Shown in pieces: positions 49,023 through 56,696 of a DNA stretch of 61,315 nucleotides. Each line of letters starts with the position of its first letter. Within the stretch, counting starts at the first letter, position 1. Origin of the DNA: JANQEA01 sp964466035. Lineage in GTDB: Bacteria; Bipolaricaulota; Bipolaricaulia; UBA7950; UBA9294. The notes beneath the pieces were generated by a model. That model was not told the origin of the DNA. It was given only the letters and a program-made list of their open reading frames with translations, and made no database searches. The DNA is taken from NCBI GenBank assembly GCA_964466035.1, contig CAYXLR010000011.1, positions 1 to 61,315 on the forward strand. Direction: 5' to 3'. Position numbers and translations under genes: made by a program.

Positions 49023-50288
49023 ATGAGCGATTTGCGGCAGCGGCTGGCGATCCGTGAGGCGCACCTCCGCCGGATCAACGACTACCTGCTGGATCCCGAC
49101 TCCGACGCGATCAACGAGTTCCTGGCGATCGTCGAGAAGCACGGTGGGCCGGACGAGATCAACCGGAGGGCGGAGGAGGCGCGCCGTCTCCCGTCGCTGA
49201 TGGACCGGCTCGGCGAAACCGGGTCGCCGTACCTCGCCGACGTGGAGTGGCTAGTCGAACAACGCGATCGGGGCGCGTTCGTCTCCGTCGATGGGTTTCG
49301 AAGGAAGGTCCTCGGGGATCGAGCCGGCGGGACGGCCTTCAACGAGGCGAACGCCGTCACGCTGGAGATCAGCGCGCTTCAGTTCTTCCCGTGGTTGATC
49401 GCCGAGGCGAAGCAGGCCCTCGCCGAGGACGAGTTGATGCCGGGCCGGTACATCCGCGTCCGCAGCATGGCCGAGCAGACGGCCGACAACGGTGACACGC
49501 TCGCCGTCGCGGCGGCGATGCAGATCATCGGCGCGAGCTACGTCGAGACGCTCGACACGAAGGGGACCGACGGCTCGAACATCCATCTCGGCGGACCGGC
49601 GACGATCACCGGATACTTCGGCGGGGTCGGCCAGCCGAACGAGCACGCCCTCCAGTGGATCGACGAGTTCCTCGGGTACTACACCGAGTACGGGATCCGA
49701 CAGGTGCTCAACGTCAACCCGGGGACCGTGTTCCTCGGCTACCTCCTCCACAAGCTCGGGATCGACATCGAGTTCAAGATCTCGGTGTACATGGGCAACG
49801 ACAACCCGTACGCCGCGCTGTGGACGCTGATCGGCGCCAAGCTGTTCGCGCGGGAGGACGGGTCGACGTCGTTGATCGGCTTCAACTGGGCGAACTCGGT
49901 CGACAACGCGACGATCGAGAAGGGCGCGACGATCCGGTCGGCGCTTGGCCTCGAGGAGAACGTCCGGTTCGAGCACCACATCACCGAGACGCAGAAGTCG
50001 ATCGTCATCCAGCCGTACGATCGGACGGCGGAGCTGGTCGAGCTGGCCGATCGCGTCGCGAACGTCTCGGCGAAGCACGAAGGGGGCGTGCCGGAGATCG
50101 ACGCGGCGCGCGACCACCCGTCCGACATCCTGGAGTACTTCCTGCCGAAGAGCGAGATCGAGGCGCGGGGCCTGATGCCGGCCCTGAAGCGCAGCTACCT
50201 CGACAAGCACGACGCGCTGAACCGGACCGCGGCCGCGCTGACGGAGAAGGGGCTGTCGTTCGTCGCCGCACGGAACCTGCATCGCTGA
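49023..50288 (+). CDS. Large protein of unknown function coupled to panB
   Basis: A 421-residue soluble protein that I do not recognise. The N-terminal 90 residues are helical (LRQRLAIREAHLRRINDYLLD, INEFLAIVEKHGGPDEINRRAEEARR). The main body looks like an alpha/beta barrel with many glycines and conserved-looking polar loops: RVRSMAEQTADNGDTL, TLDTKGTDGSNIHLGGPATI, GYFGGVGQPNEHALQ, NVNPGTVFLGY, VYMGNDNPYA and NWANSVDN. These suggest an enzyme with phosphate or metal binding. The ATG has GAGGAGGCATCG upstream and starts 18 bases after panB, so a link with C1, pantothenate or coenzyme A metabolism is possible (inference). No signal peptide. Confidence 0.7.
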   Translation: MSDLRQRLAIREAHLRRINDYLLDPDSDAINEFLAIVEKHGGPDEINRRAEEARRLPSLMDRLGETGSPYLADVEWLVEQRDRGAFVSVDGFRRKVLGDRAGGTAFNEANAVTLEISALQFFPWLIAEAKQALAEDELMPGRYIRVRSMAEQTADNGDTLAVAAAMQIIGASYVETLDTKGTDGSNIHLGGPATITGYFGGVGQPNEHALQWIDEFLGYYTEYGIRQVLNVNPGTVFLGYLLHKLGIDIEFKISVYMGNDNPYAALWTLIGAKLFAREDGSTSLIGFNWANSVDNATIEKGATIRSALGLEENVRFEHHITETQKSIVIQPYDRTAELVELADRVANVSAKHEGGVPEIDAARDHPSDILEYFLPKSEIEARGLMPALKRSYLDKHDALNRTAAALTEKGLSFVAARNLHR

Positions 50289-50500
50289 GCCTTCCCGTTG
50301 AGGGCGGGAGGCGGCGGGGTCTCGCGGCGGAGGGTGATGCGGAAACGCTCGGGTGACGGATTCAAGCGAAGCGCAACGAGACGGACGCGGTCGCCGCGCG
50401 TCCGCACGGGCTCACGATGGACTACGATCTCTGACCTCTCCGAGAGGATCGCAAGGCGGTTGGACGGTCCTCGCCATGGATACGGGGTCCGAAGGTCGCT

Positions 50501-50674
50501 CTATCGCTTCTTCTCTTCGCGATCCAGATACTGGATGATCGCTTCGACGACGAGGTAGTTGATCGATCGATCGAGCCTCTTCCCGAGACGCTCCAACCGT
50601 GCGATCGGCTTCTTGTCGAGCTTGCTCTTCGGAATATAGATCGACAACGTCGTCACTTCGCTCTTCCGGACCAC
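50501..50674 (-). CDS. Ribbon-helix-helix (CopG-like) DNA-binding protein
   Basis: A 57-residue protein with the RHH pattern: strand TTLSIYIPKSKLDKK, helix IARLERLGKRLDRS, helix INYLVVEAIIQYLDREE. Such proteins bind DNA as dimers and are often antitoxins or plasmid-type repressors. No toxin-like gene is adjacent: upstream on the minus strand lies a membrane-anchored protein and downstream the panB-coupled gene converges. The GTG at 50674 has AGGAGG 8 bases upstream; a GTG at 50683 is too close to that site. A stand-alone regulator is as likely as an orphan antitoxin. Confidence 0.8.
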   Translation of the reverse strand: MVRKSEVTTLSIYIPKSKLDKKPIARLERLGKRLDRSINYLVVEAIIQYLDREEKKR

Positions 50675-50764
50675 TGGGCTCACCTCCTCTCCGTCTCCCT
50701 TGAGGCCCCTGGGTTCTGTGTTAGGCTACAACAAACCAAAAAGAATCGGCAAATCGATTCGGAA

Positions 50765-50808
50765 GCCAAACAAAGACGCCTGAGGGTCCATGCGGCCCCC
50801 AGGCGTGG
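50765..50808 (-). terminator. Rho-independent terminator
   Basis: Arms ACGCCTG(A)GGG (50776-50786) and CCC(C)CAGGCGT (50796-50806) form a strong stem. On the minus strand the stem is followed by CTTTGTTTGG, a T-rich tract. It would end transcription of the membrane-anchored protein gene at 50837-51490. Confidence 0.7.
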
Positions 50809-50836
50809 TTTCCGATTTCCCTGTCGATGCGTCCCG

Positions 50837-51490
50837 CTAGCGGATGACGAACCGGAACGTGTAAAAGACGATCTCGCGCTCGCCGGCGATCGTCGTCACG
50901 ACGGGCTCGCACCCCGGCGGGAGGTCCCCGTATTTGCTGCCCGCGCGATGGGCCGTCGGAGCTCCCGGCACGGCTCGCTCGACCGCGAGAACGAACGTGA
51001 ACGTCGCCTGATCGAGCACGCCGGTCGAGACGATCGGTTCCTCTTCCCAGACGATCTCGGTGATCGGAATCACCGCATCGAACAGGTCGCCTCCCGGCGC
51101 GATGGAGATCGATCCGCCGTAGGCGAGCCCTTCCTCGTTGACGACGTTGACCGTGTTCCCGCTGGGAAGCTGCATCGAGCAGCGGTCCCACAGGATGCTG
51201 ATCACGTCGTCGGAGATGTTGTGAATCCAGAACGGAAGGCGGCTCTCGACGCCTTCCTCGGTATGCGAGACGTTGAACGCGATCCGGATCGTGCCGTCCT
51301 GGAAGACGGCCTTCTCCGAGTAGATCGGATCGAGCATCTCCAGTGAGGTCGGCGGGAGGACCGTGACCTCCGTCGCCACGGGCTCCTCGACCGGCGCGGC
51401 CTCCTCGGGCTGCGGGTTGAGGAGCAACCCAAACAGCAACAGCGCTCCCATGATCGCGGCGATCACCGCAATCTTCCCTAGATCATTCAC
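50837..51490 (-). CDS. Membrane-anchored extracytoplasmic protein, unknown
   Basis: A 217-residue protein with one N-terminal hydrophobic segment (IAVIAAIMGALLLFGLLL) followed by a Pro/Glu-rich linker (NPQPEEAAPVEEPVATE) and a beta-rich domain (IRIAFNVSHTEEGVESRLPFWIHNISDDVISILWDRCSMQLPSG...). The domain resembles small immunoglobulin-like or DUF-type folds found in lipoproteins, but no lipobox Cys is present, so it is probably a signal-anchored protein. No family named. The ATG has GGGGTGAGAG upstream. A strong terminator follows at 50765-50808, and tRNA-Thr lies upstream. Confidence 0.65.
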   Translation of the reverse strand: MNDLGKIAVIAAIMGALLLFGLLLNPQPEEAAPVEEPVATEVTVLPPTSLEMLDPIYSEKAVFQDGTIRIAFNVSHTEEGVESRLPFWIHNISDDVISILWDRCSMQLPSGNTVNVVNEEGLAYGGSISIAPGGDLFDAVIPITEIVWEEEPIVSTGVLDQATFTFVLAVERAVPGAPTAHRAGSKYGDLPPGCEPVVTTIAGEREIVFYTFRFVIR

Positions 51491-51605
51491 GATCTCTCAC
51501 CCCTCTTCGTCGACGAAGCCGGTAGATGGCCCATTCTATCCCCGAACCGCGATGGGAAGAGAGGATTTTGGCCGATTCGCAGCAGAAGTCTGTCCGCGGG
51601 AGACG

Positions 51606-51621
51606 GGCACCGATCGGTGCC
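51606..51621. repeat. 16-bp perfect palindrome downstream of tRNA-Thr
   Basis: GGCACCGATCGGTGCC is a perfect palindrome lying 10-26 bases beyond the 3' end of the tRNA gene on the minus strand. It may act as a processing or termination hairpin; no U-tract follows. Confidence 0.45.
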
Positions 51622-51631
51622 GAAGAACAAG

Positions 51632-51703
51632 AGCCAGCGAGAGGAGTCGAACCTCCGACCGACGGTTTACGAAACCGTTGCTCTACCACTGAGCTACGCT
51701 GGC
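51632..51703 (-). tRNA. tRNA-Thr (anticodon CGU)
   Basis: On the minus strand the acceptor arms GCCAGCG and CGCTGGC pair fully, the D arm is GCTCAGTGGTAGAGC, the anticodon arm is ACGGT-TTCGTAA-ACCGT with anticodon CGU (reads ACG), and the T loop contains TTCGACT. The discriminator is U. The 3' CCA is not encoded. A promoter with TATAAT lies just upstream. Confidence 0.95.
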
Positions 51704-51715
51704 GATACAATCGCG

Positions 51716-51743
51716 ATTATAGCGTTTCGAATCGGGGCTTCAA
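51716..51743 (-). promoter_or_regulatory. Promoter of tRNA-Thr
   Basis: On the minus strand TTGAAG (51743-51738), 16-base spacer and a perfect TATAAT (51721-51716), 12 bases before the tRNA 5' end. Confidence 0.7.
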
Positions 51744-51755
51744 ATCGGAGGTGGG

Positions 51756-53336
51756 ATGGACGGTCTGGCGATCGCGGCGTCTTTGCGGGAGGTGCGGGCG
51801 GCGGTGGAGGGCGGCCTCGTCCGTTCGATCCACCGACCGGAGAAGAGCACGTTCGTCGTTCGCGTGTTCGGCGGCGGCGACCGCCGGATCCTCCTGTCGC
51901 CTCGAAACGCGGCGATCCACCTGACGAAGTTGAGCCTTCCCAACCCCGCGAAGCCGGGGCCGTTCGTCATGCTTCTCCGCCGCTACCTTCGCGGCGGACG
52001 GCTCGTCTCCGTGCGACAACGCGGGCGGGATCGCGTCGTCACGCTCGACGTCGAGCGAAGGGACGGCCGCACGACGAGAGCGTACCGGCTCGTCGCGGAG
52101 CTGACCGGCGTCCGGGGCAATCTCTACCTGCTCGAGGACGGTGCGGTCCTCGGCTCGGCGCACCTCGACCGGAGGAACCGCCCCGGCGATGCGTACGCCG
52201 CCCTCCGACCGCAGGAGAAGCTCGACCCGGCGAAGGTCTTGACGGAAGAGATCGCCGGGTTCCTGGCGAGCCAGGAACCGTTGCGCGGATTGGCCCGGGC
52301 GATCGACGGGATCGGCCGAGCGACCGCCGAGGATCTCCTCCGCGGACTCGACGAGGGCGCGGACGCCGATCGACGGGCGAGCGCGGTCCGGGCGTCGCTG
52401 CAGGAGATCCTCGCATGCATCGAGACCCCGTCTCCGCGCGTCGTCGCCGCGGAGGGGCGCGCGACGTTCTACCCGCTCCCCCCGCCGGCCGAGCCGGCCG
52501 GCACGTTCGGCGAGGCGCTCGACGCGGTGTCGGAAGCGGGGTCGGAAGCGACGAGGACCGAGGCGTCGGCGCTCGGTTCCGAACTGCGGCGTGCGATGGC
52601 GCGGCGAACGCGCACGCTGGAGAAGCTGCGCGACGGGCTCGACGACGCCGACGAGGCGGATCGCCTCCAATGGCTCGGGGACCTGCTGATGATCCATCAC
52701 GCGCAGATCGAGCCGAAGGCCGAGCGGGCCGTCTTGATCGATCCTGAGACCGGAAACGAGGTGGAGCTTCGCCTCGCCCCGTGGCTCGGCGCGGTCGAGA
52801 ACGCGCAGCGGCTGTACGAACGGGCGAAGCGGCTCCGCCGCGGTCGGCCACACATAACCTCGCGGATCGAGCGTCTGGAACGGGAGATCGAGCTTCTCGA
52901 AGCGGCGATCGACGCCCACCAAGGCGGGCGCGCCGTCGGGGAGGAAGCGCTCGCCCTGCTGCCGAAGGGGGTCGCCCGCCCCGTCGTTTCGAAGCCCGAT
53001 CCTCGCGGGATTCAGGTCGACGGATTCACGATCCTGATCGGCAGAAGCGCGGCCGAGAACGACCGACTCCTCCGGAACGCCGCGCCGGACGACCTCTGGC
53101 TTCACGCGAAGGGCTTCGCCGGCTCGCACGTGGTCGTCCGGCGGGGCGGGCGACGCGAGATCCCCGATGCGGTGGTCGAGCGCGCCGCGAAGCTGGCGGC
53201 GAAGCACTCCAAGGCGCACGGTGAACGGCGGGTTCAGGTCGTCGTCACGGAGGCAAAGCACGTACGGAAGCCGCGGGGCGCCGCGCCCGGGCTGGTAAAC
53301 GTCTCGAAGAGCGATACACTGACGGTCGAGCCGTGA
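51756..53336 (+). CDS. rqcH: NFACT family protein, RqcH/Rqc2-type ribosome quality control factor
   Basis: A 526-residue NFACT protein. The N-terminal NFACT-N domain (about 1-200) includes LLSPRNAAIHLTK and ELTGVRGNLYLLEDG; the middle is a coiled coil (RTRTLEKLRDGLDDADEADRL, ITSRIERLEREIELLEAAI); the NFACT-R domain near the end contains DDLWLHAKGFAGSHVVVR and finishes KPRGAAPGLVNVSKSDTL. RqcH recruits tRNA-Ala to obstructed 50S subunits to add alanine tails. The NFACT-N helix-hairpin-helix region is compressed compared with Bacillus RqcH (about 570 residues). ATG with CGGAGGTGGG upstream; the gene is divergent from tRNA-Thr. Confidence 0.9.
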   Translation: MDGLAIAASLREVRAAVEGGLVRSIHRPEKSTFVVRVFGGGDRRILLSPRNAAIHLTKLSLPNPAKPGPFVMLLRRYLRGGRLVSVRQRGRDRVVTLDVERRDGRTTRAYRLVAELTGVRGNLYLLEDGAVLGSAHLDRRNRPGDAYAALRPQEKLDPAKVLTEEIAGFLASQEPLRGLARAIDGIGRATAEDLLRGLDEGADADRRASAVRASLQEILACIETPSPRVVAAEGRATFYPLPPPAEPAGTFGEALDAVSEAGSEATRTEASALGSELRRAMARRTRTLEKLRDGLDDADEADRLQWLGDLLMIHHAQIEPKAERAVLIDPETGNEVELRLAPWLGAVENAQRLYERAKRLRRGRPHITSRIERLEREIELLEAAIDAHQGGRAVGEEALALLPKGVARPVVSKPDPRGIQVDGFTILIGRSAAENDRLLRNAAPDDLWLHAKGFAGSHVVVRRGGRREIPDAVVERAAKLAAKHSKAHGERRVQVVVTEAKHVRKPRGAAPGLVNVSKSDTLTVEP

Positions 53337-53345
53337 GGAGGGGGA

Positions 53346-54071
53346 ATGAACTTCGAGCTGATCCTTGAAGTGATCCTGTCGTTGCTCGCCGTGTTCATGG
53401 CGATCGTGCTGCACGAGGTCGCCCACGGCTTCATGGCGCTCCGCCTCGGCGACCCGACCGCGAAGAGCCGCGGGCGGCTCACGCTGAATCCCCTCGCCCA
53501 CGTCGACCCGATCGGGACGATCCTCGTCCCGCTGGTGATCGCGCTGTTTAGGTTCCTGTTCGGATGGAACCTCCTCCTGTTCGGATGGGCGAAGCCGGTC
53601 CCGATCAACCCGGCGTACTTCCGCAATCCGCTGCGGGGGATGCTCTACGTCGCGCTCGCCGGCCCGGGGACGAACGTCGCGCTCGCCCTCGTGACCGTCG
53701 GCATCGGTCGGCTGCTGATCCTGGTGGTGCCGTCGGAGATCCTGCTCGGAGGCGCCGGGTTCGCGGTCGACCTGATTCGTTGGCTCTTCTACCTGCTCAG
53801 CGCGTTCGTGCTGTACAACCTGCTCCTCGCGCTGTTCAACCTGATCCCGGTTCCGCCGCTCGACGGCTCGCGGATCCTGATGTACTTCCTCCCCGCGGAG
53901 GGCCGTCGCTTCCTAATATCGATCGAACGGTACGGCTTCCTCATCATCGTCGCGATCTTCTACCTCGGCGGGCTGAACCTGATCTTCAACGGCGTGAACA
54001 CCCTCTCACGAGTCTTGCTGGGCGTAGAATGGCTGAAAGTCCTGCGAGCCCTATTCTACACAACGTCGTAG
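53346..54071 (+). CDS. Site-2 protease family membrane metalloprotease (M50)
   Basis: A 241-residue intramembrane zinc protease. The metal motif HEVAHG (H23, E24, H27) lies in the first helix and the second motif NLIPVPPLDGSRIL supplies the Asp ligand. About six membrane helices; no PDZ domain, so it belongs to the minimal Rv2869c/YwhC-like group rather than RseP. It would cut transmembrane segments of regulators or clear membrane peptides. GAGGAGGGGG lies directly before the ATG and the gene starts 9 bases after rqcH, so the two are co-transcribed. Trigger factor follows with its own promoter. Confidence 0.92.
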   Translation: MNFELILEVILSLLAVFMAIVLHEVAHGFMALRLGDPTAKSRGRLTLNPLAHVDPIGTILVPLVIALFRFLFGWNLLLFGWAKPVPINPAYFRNPLRGMLYVALAGPGTNVALALVTVGIGRLLILVVPSEILLGGAGFAVDLIRWLFYLLSAFVLYNLLLALFNLIPVPPLDGSRILMYFLPAEGRRFLISIERYGFLIIVAIFYLGGLNLIFNGVNTLSRVLLGVEWLKVLRALFYTTS

Positions 54072-54085
54072 GCGAGCGGGTTTCC

Positions 54086-54114
54086 TTGTTCGCCCTTCGT
54101 GCCGCGCGTATAAT
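54086..54114 (+). promoter_or_regulatory. Sigma70 promoter of tig-clpP
   Basis: TTGTTC (54086-54091), 17-base spacer and perfect TATAAT (54109-54114), 38 bases before the trigger factor ATG. The best -10 on the plus strand in this window. Confidence 0.75.
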
Positions 54115-54151
54115 CCGCCCATCCACGGAACGGTTCGGAGACTCCGCAGGA

Positions 54152-55405
54152 ATGAGCGACAAGGCGCACTTCGAGATCACGCGGCGGGACGAGACGGAAG
54201 CGACGGTCCAGGTGACGATCGCCCCCGACGAGGTGCAGAAGGGGCTCGAGTCGGTCTACCGGCGCTACGCGCGGGAGGTTCGAATTCCCGGATTCCGAAG
54301 GGGACATGCGCCGCGGCACCTGCTCGAATCCCGCTTCGGTCGGGAAGCGTTCATCGCCGAGGCGAAGGAGGACCTCCAGCGGCAGTACGTCCCGGAGGCG
54401 TTGTCGACCCTCGATCTTCGTCCGGTGTCGACGCCGCGGCTCGAAGAGGTTTCGCACGCCGAGTCCGAGCCGTTCGTCTTCTCCCTGACGTTCTCGATCC
54501 TCCCGGATCTCGCGCTGCCGAACCTCGAAGAACTCGAGGTCACGGTGCCGGCGGTGCGACCGATCTCCGACGAGGACGTCCGGCAGGCGCTGACCGAGGT
54601 CCAATCGCACTTCTCGACCCTGGTGGAGAAGGACGGCGACACCGTCGGCGACGGAGACATCGTCCGGGTGAGGGAGAACGGCGAGGAGTGGGACACGCGC
54701 GCCGAGTCGGACAACCCGGTCACGAAGCGCCTGATCGGCGCGAAGGTCGGCGCCGACGTGGAGATCGACGCGGAGCTCGCCGAGGGGAAGCCCTTTCGGA
54801 CGACCCTCTCCGTCGTCGGGCTTCAGCAGATCGTCCTCCCGGAGATCGACGATGAGCTCGCAAAGGACGCCGGGTTCGCCGATCTGGCGGCGCTCGAGGC
54901 GGACATCAGGACGAAGCTCGGCGAGCAGCGAGCCGAGCACCACCTGCGGTTGACGAACACGGTCCTTCTCGACGCGCTGGTCGAGAAGACGGAGATCCCG
55001 CTTCCGGAGCCGTTCCTCGACGAGCTGGTCGACGAGGAGCTCGAGCGGGTGAAGTCGTCGTTCGATGCGCCCGATTCGACGTCGACGTTCTCCGAATACC
55101 TCGAGCGGCGCGGGCTCGACGAGGCGTCGTTCGCCGGCGAGATCCGGGATTCGATCTCGCACCGCGTCCGCCGCGAGCTGGTCCTCCGGCGACTCGGGCG
55201 GGACCTGGAGATCCGGATCGACGACGAAGAGCTGACGAGCCTGGCAAAGGCCGAGGCGGAAGAGCGCGGCGAGGAGCCGCTCCGATTCGTCGCCCGGTTG
55301 AAAGCGGACGACCGGTGGGGCGATTATCGAGCGAGCCAGGTGAACGAGCGCGTCTTCCGGGTGCTCCGCGACGCGGCGACGATCAAAGAGGAGGAGGAAA
55401 CGTGA
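54152..55405 (+). CDS. tig: Trigger factor (ribosome-associated chaperone)
   Basis: A 417-residue trigger factor. The ribosome-binding domain (1-110) contains the signature GFRRGHAPRHLLESRFG, the counterpart of the GFRxGKxP loop; a shortened PPIase-like domain follows at about 150-230 (GDIVRVRENGEEW..., FRTTLSVVGLQQIVLPEIDDELAKDAGF) and the helical C-terminal domain to the end. The FKBP part lacks most active-site aromatics, so prolyl isomerase activity is doubtful. It binds nascent chains at the ribosome exit. The ATG at 54152 is served by the promoter at 54086-54114. It overlaps clpP by 4 bases (GTGA), the classic tig-clpP pairing. Confidence 0.93.
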   Translation: MSDKAHFEITRRDETEATVQVTIAPDEVQKGLESVYRRYAREVRIPGFRRGHAPRHLLESRFGREAFIAEAKEDLQRQYVPEALSTLDLRPVSTPRLEEVSHAESEPFVFSLTFSILPDLALPNLEELEVTVPAVRPISDEDVRQALTEVQSHFSTLVEKDGDTVGDGDIVRVRENGEEWDTRAESDNPVTKRLIGAKVGADVEIDAELAEGKPFRTTLSVVGLQQIVLPEIDDELAKDAGFADLAALEADIRTKLGEQRAEHHLRLTNTVLLDALVEKTEIPLPEPFLDELVDEELERVKSSFDAPDSTSTFSEYLERRGLDEASFAGEIRDSISHRVRRELVLRRLGRDLEIRIDDEELTSLAKAEAEERGEEPLRFVARLKADDRWGDYRASQVNERVFRVLRDAATIKEEEET

Positions 55406-56010
55406 CGGCCCAGATCCCACTGCCGGTCGTGATTGAGGAGGAGAGAGGCCAGAAGGTCTCGTATGGTATCTACTCTCGTCTGTTGGAGGATCGGATCATC
55501 TTCCTGGGGCATGCGCTCGACGACGACGTCGCGAACGTGGTCATCGCCCAGATGCTGTTCCTCGCGGCGAAGGACCCGGCGAAGGACATCCGCCTCTACA
55601 TCAACTCGCCCGGCGGCTCGGTCACCGCGGGCCTCGCCGTCTACGACACGCTCCGGTTCGTGAAGTGCGACGTGGAGACCATCTGCATCGGCCAGGCGGC
55701 GAGCATGGCGGCGGTCTTGCTCGCCGCCGGGACGCCCGGGAAGCGCGGCGCGCTGCCGAACTCGCGGATCCTCCTGCACCAGGTGTTCGGCGGATCCCAA
55801 GGGATGGCCGCGGACGTGAAGATCCAGACCGACGAGCTGCTGCGGATGCGCGATCTGTTGATCGACATCCTCGCCGAGCACACGGGGAAGACGAAGAAGA
55901 AGGTCGCCAGGGACACCGATCGCGACTGCTTCATGTCCGCGGAGGAGGCGCTCGACTACGGCGTCATCGATCGGATCGTCCCGCCGCGCGCTGAGGCGGC
56001 CGCACCGTGA
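55402..56010 (+). CDS. clpP: ATP-dependent Clp protease proteolytic subunit
   Basis: A 202-residue ClpP serine protease subunit. The catalytic Ser is in GQAASMAAVLL (S101), His in ILLHQ (H126) and Asp near residue 175 in DTDRDCFMSAEEA. INSPGGSVTAGLAVYDT and GALPNSRILLHQ are canonical. It forms a tetradecameric barrel working with ClpX, ClpA or ClpC. GTG start with GAGGAGGAAAC upstream, overlapping tig by 4 bases. clpX, which commonly follows, is missing here: the next reading frame is a decayed amidohydrolase that overlaps the clpP stop by 4 bases (GTGA). Confidence 0.97.
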   Translation: MTAQIPLPVVIEEERGQKVSYGIYSRLLEDRIIFLGHALDDDVANVVIAQMLFLAAKDPAKDIRLYINSPGGSVTAGLAVYDTLRFVKCDVETICIGQAASMAAVLLAAGTPGKRGALPNSRILLHQVFGGSQGMAADVKIQTDELLRMRDLLIDILAEHTGKTKKKVARDTDRDCFMSAEEALDYGVIDRIVPPRAEAAAP

Positions 56011-56521
56011 GCCGTTGGCGGGAGATCCGGAAGATCGACGCGCACCGCGTCGAGCGCGCCGTCGTGGTCCCGATCAACCATCCCGACTACTTCCCACTCG
56101 ACGGCGGGGCGCGCGCGGATTGACTGCGGGCGAACAACGAGCGCCAAGCGGAGATCGGAGCCGGGTCGGACGGCCGCTTGGTCCCGTCCGCCGACTGCGC
56201 GATCGACGGGAAGTACGTCCGTTCGGCGTGCCGGTCGTCTTCCACTCGAACCCGACGGGGCACGATCCCGACTTCCACGGCTCCGCCCCCTCGCGGATCT
56301 ACCGGGCCGTCTACGGCCGGGTCCTCGCCTATGTGATCGCGCACATGGGCGGCGTGTCGTTCTTCAAGGTGTTCGCCACCGACTACCCGGTCTACCCGTA
56401 CGAAGCCTATTACGAGATCCTCGATCGCCTGGCGCTCTCCGATGAGGAGACGTCGAAAATCGCCTACGCGAACGCCAAGCGGATGCTCTCCGGGCTGCCG
56501 CCCGGCTCGTCAATCGGATAG
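56007..56521 (+). pseudogene. Decayed metal-dependent amidohydrolase gene
   Basis: A GTG overlapping the clpP stop starts the frame SRWREIRKIDAHRVERAVVV, which stops at an in-frame TGA (56121-56123). The same frame continues as LRANNERQAEIGAGSDGRLV to about 56210. The C-terminal part is in another frame from about 56228: FGVPVVFHSN, AHMGGVSFF, FATDYPVYPYEAYYEIL and a terminal SDEETSKIAYANAKRML, typical of COG2159-like amidohydrolases. Intact relatives are about 250-300 residues; here about 100 residues between the early and late motifs are absent. So at least one nonsense codon, one frameshift and internal deletions are visible. It sits directly beside an assembly gap, so part of the damage could be assembly error. 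Confidence 0.75.
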
Positions 56522-56541
56522 AGTCGGGCCATGAAGCAGGG
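56487..56541 (+). repeat. 55-bp direct repeat left of the gap
   Basis: Identical to 56642-56696. The copies abut the 100-N run on both sides. This is the pattern left when two contigs share a terminal k-mer (k = 55) and a scaffolder inserts a standard 100-N spacer. Confidence 0.9.
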
Positions 56542-56641
56542 NNNNNNNNNNNNNNNNNNNNNNNNNNNNNNNNNNNNNNNNNNNNNNNNNNNNNNNNNNN
56601 NNNNNNNNNNNNNNNNNNNNNNNNNNNNNNNNNNNNNNNNN
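56542..56641. other. Scaffold gap of exactly 100 N
   Basis: Unknown bases. Because the flanks are the same 55 bases, the real distance is probably minus 55, meaning that no sequence is missing and one repeat copy should be removed. Confidence 0.95.
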
Positions 56642-56696
56642 TCTCCGGGCTGCCGCCCGGCTCGTCAATCGGATAGAGTCGGGCCATGAAGCAGGG
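56642..56696 (+). repeat. 55-bp direct repeat right of the gap
   Basis: Identical to 56487-56541. It contains the ATG of the DUF763 gene (56686), so a truncated copy of that start also appears left of the gap at 56531. Confidence 0.9.

Noticed and set aside
50501..50674. Antitoxin of a toxin-antitoxin pair
   Set aside because: No short partner gene lies next to it on the same strand.
56121..56123. TGA read as tryptophan (recoding) in the amidohydrolase remnant
   Set aside because: Many intact genes in the window end with TGA, often in 4-base overlaps with the next start, so TGA is a normal stop here; further frame damage is also present.
56542..56641. N run as a biological repeat or low-complexity element
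   Set aside because: Exactly 100 N with identical 55-base flanks is an assembly convention.
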